From positions 3,678-8,854 of the forward strand of contig JAQUCQ010000123.1 of NCBI GenBank assembly GCA_028686145.1: DNA of 5,177 bases. Direction: 5' to 3'. The stretch is from Desulfuromonadaceae bacterium. Its GTDB lineage: Bacteria; Desulfobacterota; Desulfuromonadia; Geobacterales; Pseudopelobacteraceae. Shown here piece by piece: positions 1 to 5,177 of the stretch. Numbering within the stretch: position 1 is the first letter of the stretch; every line of letters starts with the position of its first letter. The translations under genes were made by a program, and so were the position numbers. The notes under the pieces were generated by a model. It was given only the letters and a program-made list of their open reading frames with translations. It was not told the DNA's origin and did not search any database.

Positions 1-317
1 ATCTCGGCAACCTCGATATCCGCAGGAGTCAGTCCACTTCTGGCATCCATCATGAATATGATGACATCTGCCTCTTCGATCGCCAGTCGTGATTGTTCCC
101 GCATCTGCTGCAGCAGACGATTTTCGGTTACCGGTTCGAATCCGCCAGTGTCGATAAGGATAAACGGCTTGTCAAAGCGGGTAATGTTGGCGTAGTTGCG
201 GTCACGTGTCACCCCCGGGGTGTCGTCGACAATTGCGCGACGATGGCCCAGCAGGCGGTTAAAAAGAGTTGATTTGCCCACATTTGGACGGCCAACAATA
301 GCTACTAAAGGTTTCAT
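1..317 (-). CDS. der: Ribosome biogenesis GTPase Der (EngA), N-terminal part, cut by window edge
   Basis: Der is a double-GTPase protein (two tandem G domains and a C-terminal KH-like domain) that acts in late assembly of the 50S ribosomal subunit. Only the first 105 codons are in the window. They begin MKPLVAIVGRPNVGKSTLFN, giving a G1/P-loop at residues 9-17. The switch I stretch DDTPGVTRDRNYA follows at 31-43, and the G3 motif DTGG is at 56-59. DTGG together with PGVTRDR is typical of the first G domain of Der and differs from the DTPG of Era. The NKxD motif, second G domain and KH-like domain lie beyond the left edge. The ATG at 317-315 overlaps the era stop codon in an ATGA, which suggests translational coupling. 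A GGGA Shine-Dalgarno-like sequence sits 5 bases upstream, inside era. The identification is firm; whether the rest of the gene is intact cannot be seen. Confidence 0.95.
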   Translation of the reverse strand, partial: MKPLVAIVGRPNVGKSTLFNRLLGHRRAIVDDTPGVTRDRNYANITRFDKPFILIDTGGFEPVTENRLLQQMREQSRLAIEEADVIIFMMDARSGLTPADIEVAE

Positions 318-1204
318 TCGTATCCCAGTTCTCTCAATTTAGACGGCCGTTCGCTCCAGTTTTCAACAACTTTGACGAATAGCTCCAGATATATTTTTGT
401 GTCAAGCAGGCGTTCGATATCCTGACGCGCCTGAGTACCAATTTTTTTCAGCATCTCACCCTTGGAGCCGATGATAATCCCCTTCTGGGTAGCCCGTTCG
501 ATCATGATGGCTGCCGAGATGGCAATGACGCCGTTCTCACGCTCGATAAAACTCTCGACTACAACCGCTGTCGAATACGGAACCTCGTCACGGGTCAGCC
601 GGAAAACTTTCTCCCGAATCATCTCGGCAACGATAAACTTTTCCGGCATATCGGTCAGAATATCATCCGGGAACATTGCCGCCCCTTCAGGAAGGTAACT
701 ACTGACGACCGAGACCAGATGAGCAACGCCGTCATTACGACCAGCTGACACAGGAACAATTTCCTTAAATGTATAGAGCGCTGCCCAGTCGGCAATTTTC
801 TTCAGCACTTGATTCTTGTCAGAAAGCAGGTCGATCTTATTGATAACCAGCACAACCGGAATCTTTACTTTGCTGAGAATGTCCTGAATAAAGGCGAGAT
901 CAGCAGCAGTAGTGGCTTCAACAACAAGCATCAGGAGATCGACTCCGCTGATTGCCGAACGGGCCACATCCACCATGCTTTTGTTCAGCCGGGAACGTCC
1001 GGTATGGATGCCCGGAGTATCGATGAACACGATCTGACCACCAGGGATGTTGTGTATTCCCTGAATACGGTTACGGGTAGTCTGCGGTTTGTCCGATGTA
1101 ATGACAATTTTTTCGCCAATAATGCAGTTCAGTAACGTTGATTTGCCCACATTCGGACGGCCGATAATCGAGACAAATCCCGATGTAAATTTTTGTTTAT
1201 TCAT
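314..1204 (-). CDS. era: GTPase Era, 30S assembly and 16S rRNA binding
   Basis: Era is a Ras-like GTPase with a C-terminal KH domain that binds the 3' end of 16S rRNA and helps 30S maturation. The protein is 296 residues, a usual length for the family. G1 GRPNVGKST is at residues 15-23, and the switch I region KPQTTRNRIQGI at 39-50 is characteristic of Era. G3 DTPG is at 62-65, G4 NKID at 122-125 and G5 VSA near 152-154. The KH domain carries its GxxG loop (GSKG) at 246-249, followed by the conserved KKIG and YLELFVKV segments. I chose the ATG at 1204 because it places the P-loop 14 residues in, as in other Era proteins. An in-frame GTG at 1219 would add five residues. Neither start has a good Shine-Dalgarno sequence, so the exact start is less certain than the identity. 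The gene follows glnS by 26 bases and overlaps der by 4. Confidence 0.96.
   Translation of the reverse strand: MNKQKFTSGFVSIIGRPNVGKSTLLNCIIGEKIVITSDKPQTTRNRIQGIHNIPGGQIVFIDTPGIHTGRSRLNKSMVDVARSAISGVDLLMLVVEATTAADLAFIQDILSKVKIPVVLVINKIDLLSDKNQVLKKIADWAALYTFKEIVPVSAGRNDGVAHLVSVVSSYLPEGAAMFPDDILTDMPEKFIVAEMIREKVFRLTRDEVPYSTAVVVESFIERENGVIAISAAIMIERATQKGIIIGSKGEMLKKIGTQARQDIERLLDTKIYLELFVKVVENWSERPSKLRELGYE
323..326 (-). promoter_or_regulatory. Ribosome binding site of der, within the era 3' end
   Basis: GGGA is read on the minus strand 5 bases before the der ATG, inside the last codons of era. Together with the 4-base stop/start overlap it supports the chosen start and reinitiation or coupled translation of der after era. 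Confidence 0.5.
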
Positions 1205-1230
1205 ATAGTTGTATACCACTCTTTCAAGTT

Positions 1231-2913
1231 TTACTTCTTATTAGTCCATGCATCCCGCAATGTCACAATCCGATTAAACACAAGCGTATCGGGAAGTGAA
1301 TCTTTCGGATCCTGGCGGAAATAGCCCATACGTTCAAATTGATAGCGAGTTTCAATATTCGATCGGGAGAGATCAGCTTCAAGCTTGCAGTCGGACAATG
1401 TTTCAATTGAACCGGGATTCAGAAACTGCTTGTAGTCGGCCGCTCCGCGATCAGGGTTGGGATCGCTAAAAAGCCGGTCAAACAACCGCACTTCCGCAGA
1501 CACAGCGTGAGTGGCAGAAACCCAATGAATGACCCCTTTAACCTTGCGACCGTCGGCAGTGTGTATTCCTTCGCGTGATGCAGGGTCGTATTCGCCGTGC
1601 AACTCCTGAATTGTTCCCTGTTCGTCTCTGACAACACCCGTACATTTGACAATATACCCAAAGCGCAGCTTAACCTCGCCACCAACGGTCAGACGATGGA
1701 AACCTTTGCTCGGCACCTCCATAAAATCATCAGCATCAATCCAGATTTCACGGGTGAAATAAATGGTCCGGTTTCCCATTTCCGGTTTTTGAGGGTGATT
1801 GGCAGCCGGCAACTCTTCGGTCCGATCGGCAGGATAATTGTCAATTACCAGCTTTATGGGACGCAGAACCGCCATGGCTCTCGGCGCAGATTCATTCAGA
1901 TCGGTGCGGACACATTCTTCAAGACAGGAGACATCGATCCACGAATCGCTACGACCAACGCCAATTTGATCACAAAAGGCCCGAACCGCCGCCGGAGTGT
2001 AGCCACGTCGTTTGATACCAGCCAAAGTCGGCATTCGCGGGTCATCCCAACCACTGACAATGCCAAGCTGCACCAACTCCTGCAGCTTTCGCTTACTCAT
2101 CACCGTGAATGTCAGATTCAACCTGGCAAATTCATACTGACGCGGCCGCGACGGTACCGGCAGGTTATCCAGAAACCATTCATAAAGCGGCTTGTGGGAT
2201 TCAAACTCGAGGGTGCAGATTGAGTGCGTTATTCCTTCAATAGCATCGGTCTGCCCGTGGGCAAAGTCGTACATCGGATAGATCTTCCAGGCATCTCCAA
2301 CATGTGGATGCGGAGCATGGATAATCCGATAGAGGACCGGATCACGCAGACTTATATTTGGCGAGGCCATATCAATCTTGGCACGCAAAACGCGTGATCC
2401 GTCCGGAAACTCACCAGCACGCATACGACTAAACAGGTCAAGATTTTCCTCAACCGGCCTGGAACGATACGGGCTATCTTTTCCCGGCTCGGTCAACGTA
2501 CCGCGATAGGCGCGAATCTCATCTCCACTTAAATCTTCGACGTATGCCTTACCCTGTTCGATTAGGTACACCGCCCACAGGTACAGCTGTTCAAAGTTAT
2601 CCGAAGCATAATAAAGGTGTTCGCCCCAGTCAAAGCCGAGCCAGTGAACGCTCTCCTTAATGGACTCGATATACTCCAACTCTTCCTTGGCCGGATTGGT
2701 ATCATCAAAGCGGAGATGGCAGCGACCGCCAAAATCACGCGCCAGACCGAAGTTAATACAGATTGACTTGGCATGACCGATATGAAGATAGCCGTTCGGC
2801 TCCGGAGGAAAACGGGTAACAATGCTGCTGTGTTTGCCGCTTTTAAGATCTTCGTCAATTATACTTTTTAAAAAATTATTGGCTGTGGGTGCAGTTTGTT
2901 CAATGCTGGTCAT
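1231..2913 (-). CDS. glnS: Glutaminyl-tRNA synthetase (GlnRS), class I
   Basis: This cytosolic enzyme charges tRNA-Gln with glutamine using ATP. The 560-residue protein aligns with E. coli GlnRS (554) along its whole length. The first ATP motif, HIGH, is at residues 44-47 within RFPPEPNGYLHIGHAKS, and the KMSKS-equivalent MSKRK is at 272-276. Residues known to matter for glutamine recognition in E. coli (D66, Y211, C229, Q255) have apparent counterparts at D70, Y215, C233 and Q259. This favours GlnRS over the related GluRS. The C-terminal half is the beta-barrel anticodon-binding region, with the conserved DGRKVKGVIHWVSA segment near residues 455-470. There is no C-terminal YqeY-type extension of the kind found in Deinococcus. 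The ATG at 2913 is preferred over an in-frame GTG at 2946, because GAGGG lies just before it and the GTG would overlap miaB. GlnRS presence implies direct charging; whether GatCAB is also present cannot be seen here. Confidence 0.97.
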   Translation of the reverse strand: MTSIEQTAPTANNFLKSIIDEDLKSGKHSSIVTRFPPEPNGYLHIGHAKSICINFGLARDFGGRCHLRFDDTNPAKEELEYIESIKESVHWLGFDWGEHLYYASDNFEQLYLWAVYLIEQGKAYVEDLSGDEIRAYRGTLTEPGKDSPYRSRPVEENLDLFSRMRAGEFPDGSRVLRAKIDMASPNISLRDPVLYRIIHAPHPHVGDAWKIYPMYDFAHGQTDAIEGITHSICTLEFESHKPLYEWFLDNLPVPSRPRQYEFARLNLTFTVMSKRKLQELVQLGIVSGWDDPRMPTLAGIKRRGYTPAAVRAFCDQIGVGRSDSWIDVSCLEECVRTDLNESAPRAMAVLRPIKLVIDNYPADRTEELPAANHPQKPEMGNRTIYFTREIWIDADDFMEVPSKGFHRLTVGGEVKLRFGYIVKCTGVVRDEQGTIQELHGEYDPASREGIHTADGRKVKGVIHWVSATHAVSAEVRLFDRLFSDPNPDRGAADYKQFLNPGSIETLSDCKLEADLSRSNIETRYQFERMGYFRQDPKDSLPDTLVFNRIVTLRDAWTNKK

Positions 2914-2917
2914 GATA

Positions 2918-2922
2918 CCCTC
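2918..2922 (-). promoter_or_regulatory. Ribosome binding site of glnS
   Basis: GAGGG on the minus strand ends 4 bases before the ATG at 2913. It decides the start in favour of this ATG over the upstream in-frame GTG at 2946. Confidence 0.75.
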
Positions 2923-2935
2923 GTGAATGCATGTT

Positions 2936-4249
2936 TCATAGCTCACCCAGAAATGAGTTAGGATAAGCTTTGATAATTCTTATGTTGACAAAACTACCGA
3001 TCAGGGAACAGTCCCCGGTAAAATTAACGATGCGGCCGATGTTACCCTTGCCGGAAACCTGTCCGGGGAGTTTCCCCTCACCCTCGACAAGGACAGACAT
3101 CACGCAGCCGATATAGGCCTGGCTGATCTCACCGGTATGGCGGCGCTGAAGCTCCATCAGTCGATCAAGACGCGCCATTTTCACAGCTCGCGGCAGATCG
3201 TCACTCAGCTCTGCCGCTTTGGTGCCGGGACGAGGTGAATAGACAAATGAAAAGAGGTCAATGTAGCGCACCTCTTCCATCAGTGTGAGAGTCTGCTCGA
3301 AATCCGCATCAGTTTCGCCGGGAAAACCGACGATGATATCACCGGTAACTACGATATCAGGGCGGATTGATCGCAGCTTATGAACTTTATCCAGATAGGA
3401 CTTCCGTGTATACCCACGTCCCATCAGCTTCAGAACAGCATCGCTGCCGGATTGAGCCGGCAGGTGGATCTGACCGCTTAACTTGGGAACATCAGCAAAG
3501 CAGGCAATCAGTTCATCCGACATATCCTTTGGATGCGATGTTGTGAAACGGATACGATCAATGCCGTCTATTTCAGCAACCTGACGAATCAGTTCAGCAA
3601 ATGTCGGTTCACTCTCGGTTTTAAGGCCATAGGAATTAACATTCTGTCCGAGGAGAATAACTTCCCGAACCCCATCACCTGCAAGCTGCCTTACTTCGCT
3701 CAAAATGTCCGCCGAGCGGCGACTGATCTCGCGTCCACGCACAAAAGGCACGATGCAGTAGGAACAGAAGTTGTCACATCCCTGCATGACCGTGACAAAG
3801 CGTGAAAGACGCGACTCCGCTTTGATCGAAGGGAAAAGATCCAGACGCTGATCATTATCGATAAAGCTCGTCTCGGAACGGCGCTCACCGCGTTCGGCAC
3901 TGCGCACCATTTCCGGCAGCAGGTGCAGGTTGTGGGTGCCGATCACCAGATCTAGATAGGGAAGCTTGCGCAGAAGCTCCTCACCCTCCTGCTGGGCCAC
4001 GCAACCACCAACTGCGATAATCTGTTTTTTGCCGTCCCGCTTGTAAATACGCAGATTAGCAAGCCGTCTATACACCTTTTCCTCTGCCCCGCCCCGTACA
4101 CTGCAGGTATTAAGCAGGATCATATCCGAGGCGGCCGGATCATTCGTCGGCGCATAGCCTAGGTCTGCCAGCATCGTAACAATCCGTTCGGAATCGTTCA
4201 CATTCATCTGACAACCGAAAGTTTCCATGTAAAGGAGTTTATTAAGCAT
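2936..4249 (-). CDS. miaB: tRNA-2-methylthio-N6-isopentenyladenosine synthase MiaB
   Basis: MiaB is a radical SAM methylthiotransferase. It converts i6A37 to ms2i6A37 in tRNAs that read codons starting with U, using two iron-sulfur clusters. The 437-residue protein has the three-part family layout. The N-terminal UPF0004 domain has cluster-binding cysteines at C13 (GCQMN), C49 (LNTCSVR) and C83 (GGCVAQ). The radical SAM domain has the CxxxCxxC motif C158/C162/C165 in GCDNFCSYCIVP, plus the GQNVNSY motif. The C-terminal TRAM domain covers roughly the last 60 residues and should bind RNA. All six cysteines are offset by about one to three residues from E. coli MiaB, and the start MLNKLLYMETFGCQMN matches the family N terminus. 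GCQMN and NTCSVR favour MiaB over RimO or MtaB. A longer TTG-initiated reading from 4291 is rejected, because that TTG lies in the predicted -35 box. This is the first gene of the leftward group; i6A37 formation by MiaA is required but miaA is not in view. Confidence 0.96.
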   Translation of the reverse strand: MLNKLLYMETFGCQMNVNDSERIVTMLADLGYAPTNDPAASDMILLNTCSVRGGAEEKVYRRLANLRIYKRDGKKQIIAVGGCVAQQEGEELLRKLPYLDLVIGTHNLHLLPEMVRSAERGERRSETSFIDNDQRLDLFPSIKAESRLSRFVTVMQGCDNFCSYCIVPFVRGREISRRSADILSEVRQLAGDGVREVILLGQNVNSYGLKTESEPTFAELIRQVAEIDGIDRIRFTTSHPKDMSDELIACFADVPKLSGQIHLPAQSGSDAVLKLMGRGYTRKSYLDKVHKLRSIRPDIVVTGDIIVGFPGETDADFEQTLTLMEEVRYIDLFSFVYSPRPGTKAAELSDDLPRAVKMARLDRLMELQRRHTGEISQAYIGCVMSVLVEGEGKLPGQVSGKGNIGRIVNFTGDCSLIGSFVNIRIIKAYPNSFLGEL

Positions 4250-4261
4250 AGTGGATCGTAC

Positions 4262-4291
4262 TTTATACGCGACAACTGTCTTTAAAGTCAA
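4262..4291 (-). promoter_or_regulatory. Predicted sigma70-type promoter of the miaB-glnS-era-der operon
   Basis: On the minus strand, TTGACT (4291-4286) is followed after 18 bases by TATAAA (4267-4262). Each box has five of six consensus bases. Transcription would start near 4256-4255, only about 5-7 bases before the miaB ATG at 4249, so the mRNA would be almost leaderless. This is pattern matching only; no start site has been measured. Confidence 0.6.
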
Positions 4292-4334
4292 ATGAATTGG
4301 CTTTTTACGACAGAGATACGATTATTACGTCAGC

Positions 4335-4364
4335 TTGACAAACAACACGCCCAAAACGTATTGT
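4335..4364 (+). promoter_or_regulatory. Predicted sigma70-type promoter of the divergent yrfG-like gene
   Basis: A perfect -35 TTGACA (4335-4340) is followed after 18 bases by TATTGT (4359-4364), which matches four of six -10 bases. The predicted start is near 4371. A second -10-like box TATATT lies at 4375-4380 inside the palindrome GAATATATTC (4372-4381) but has no good -35 at the right distance. Either choice favours a translation start downstream, at 4386 or 4404. The two divergent -35 boxes are 43 bases apart. Confidence 0.5.
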
Positions 4365-4403
4365 CAGGATCGAATATATTCTGATATGGGGCAAGAAACG
4401 CAG

Positions 4404-5105
4404 ATGATTATTGACTGGAACAACATCGACACCGTGCTTCTGGACATGGATGGAACGATCCTTGACCGCCATTTTGACGACCACTTCTGGCTGGAGCATG
4501 TGCCGCAACGCTGGAGTCAGCGCAACCACACATCAATTGGGTACGCAAAAGAGCACCTGTACAGCCTGTTCCGTAGCCAGGAAAATACTCTTAACTGGAC
4601 CGACCTTGATTACTGGTCGGAGCGCCTTAAACTCGACATTCCAGTTCTTAAACAGGAGGTTGAGCACCTGATCGCTGTTCATCCCTATGTAATAGAGTTC
4701 CTGCTGTTCCTGAAACATACCGGCAAAACGGTGTGGCTGGTAACCAATGCCCATTCGAAAACACTTGATCTGAAGATGAAGCGTACCCGCATCGGGCCCT
4801 ATTTTGACGGCATTATATCAGCCCATCAAGTTGGACTGCCAAAGGAAGATGAGCTTTTCTGGGGGAAATTGCAGGATTTTATCAGCTATGATCCGGAACG
4901 GACGCTGCTGGGTGAAGACAGTGAGACCAATCTGGCTACTGCTGAACGTTTTTCGATTCAGTATCTTGTCTATATCAGCTGCTATAGTTCAAAAATAGAG
5001 CCACGGCAGTCGGAGCGTTTCCCGACCATAGACTACTTCAACAGGCTTATCCCGGAAATAGGTAGTAGTATCGTAACGATCAACAATATCTGCCATGCGA
5101 TTTAA
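4404..5105 (+). CDS. yrfG: HAD-superfamily hydrolase, YrfG-like GMP/IMP nucleotidase
   Basis: The 233-residue protein resembles E. coli YrfG (about 222), a HAD phosphatase reported to dephosphorylate GMP and IMP. HAD motif I is VLLDMDGT, with nucleophile D14 and acid/base D16. The cap follows, with YrfG-like stretches DDHFWLEHVPQRW (25-37) and LNWTDLDYWSERL (63-75). Motif II is LVTNAH with T114, motif III is GLPKED with K147, and motif IV is GEDS with E171-D172. E. coli YrfG has DD in motif IV; an ED pair also occurs in active HADs such as beta-phosphoglucomutase, so activity is plausible. The C terminus keeps FPTIDYFNRLIPE, then runs about 14 residues further than YrfG. No signal peptide or membrane segment is seen, so it should be cytosolic. 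The ATG at 4404 gives the family-like start MIIDWNNID. An in-frame ATG at 4386 would add six residues; neither has a strong ribosome site. Substrate is inferred from the family. Confidence 0.88.
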   Translation: MIIDWNNIDTVLLDMDGTILDRHFDDHFWLEHVPQRWSQRNHTSIGYAKEHLYSLFRSQENTLNWTDLDYWSERLKLDIPVLKQEVEHLIAVHPYVIEFLLFLKHTGKTVWLVTNAHSKTLDLKMKRTRIGPYFDGIISAHQVGLPKEDELFWGKLQDFISYDPERTLLGEDSETNLATAERFSIQYLVYISCYSSKIEPRQSERFPTIDYFNRLIPEIGSSIVTINNICHAI

Positions 5106-5135
5106 AAAGCCTTCCCGTCACGTGGCGGGAAGGCT
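5104..5135 (-). terminator. Strong hairpin, best read as a leftward rho-independent terminator
   Basis: AGCCTTCCCG (5108-5117) pairs perfectly with CGGGAAGGCT (5126-5135). The loop can close further by a T-G and a C-G pair to an ACGT tetraloop. On the minus strand the stem is followed by five T, which overlap the yrfG stop codon region. On the plus strand it is followed by GAAAA, with no T-tract. It therefore fits termination of a convergent minus-strand gene to the right better than of yrfG, although the stem may still protect the yrfG mRNA end. Confidence 0.7.
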
Positions 5136-5177
5136 GAAAACCAGGTTATGTACCCATTATCGTGATTTCCATTGGAA

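Noticed and set aside
1204..1219. GTG start at 1219 for era
   Set aside because: It would add MVYNY before the family-like start MNKQKF. No ribosome site is suitably spaced before it. It cannot be fully excluded.
1597..2223. A 208-codon open frame on the plus strand, opposite glnS
   Set aside because: It lies wholly antisense to a well-supported GlnRS gene, its translation shows no recognisable domain, and it is explained by codon bias of the opposite strand.
2913..2946. GTG start at 2946 for glnS, overlapping the miaB end
   Set aside because: The ATG at 2913 has a good GAGGG site and gives an N terminus that aligns with E. coli GlnRS.
4305..4529. Minus-strand open frame opposite the start of the yrfG-like gene
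   Set aside because: It covers the divergent promoter and the HAD motif I coding region in antisense. It has no recognisable product.
4411..4998. Alternative-frame open frames inside the yrfG-like gene
   Set aside because: They overlap a frame with all four HAD motifs, and their translations resemble no family I know.
1..5177. tRNA, rRNA, CRISPR, insertion sequence, riboswitch or other undescribed system
   Set aside because: Nearly all of the window is accounted for by conserved coding genes. No repeat array, terminal inverted repeats, transposase or cloverleaf pattern was seen by eye on either strand. No structured-RNA search could be run.

Overview
The window carries ordinary bacterial housekeeping genes, tightly packed, with no sign of a mobile element, CRISPR array, RNA gene or recognisable novel system. 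Five protein genes are supported. Four lie head to tail on the minus strand, in transcription order miaB, glnS, era, der. The fifth, a yrfG-type HAD nucleotidase, is divergent on the plus strand. The organism looks like a Gram-negative bacterium of moderate GC content. The Era and Der sequences and the use of a GlnRS are compatible with a deltaproteobacterium of the Desulfuromonadales type. That placement rests on remembered family resemblance, not on a search, and is tentative.

Layout from left to right: positions 1-317 hold the N-terminal third of the first GTPase domain region of Der, cut by the window edge. Era (314-1204) overlaps der by 4 bases (ATGA). GlnRS (1231-2913) ends 26 bases before era starts. 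MiaB (2936-4249) ends 22 bases before glnS starts. No terminator-like hairpin is visible between these genes, so they probably form one leftward operon. The 154-base gap 4250-4403 holds two back-to-back sigma70-like promoters, one for the miaB operon and one for the yrfG-like gene (4404-5105). A strong hairpin at 5108-5135 follows. Its T-tract lies on the minus strand, so it best fits a terminator for a convergent gene beyond the right edge.

The operon's theme is translation. MiaB modifies A37 of tRNAs, GlnRS charges tRNA-Gln, Era assists 30S maturation and Der assists 50S maturation. The divergent nucleotidase (GMP/IMP type in E. coli) has no obvious link to this theme beyond sharing the intergenic region.

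The points most worth a second look are the near-leaderless arrangement of the miaB promoter and start codon, the TTG codons inside both -35 boxes that could mislead start calling, and the orientation of the hairpin at the right end.
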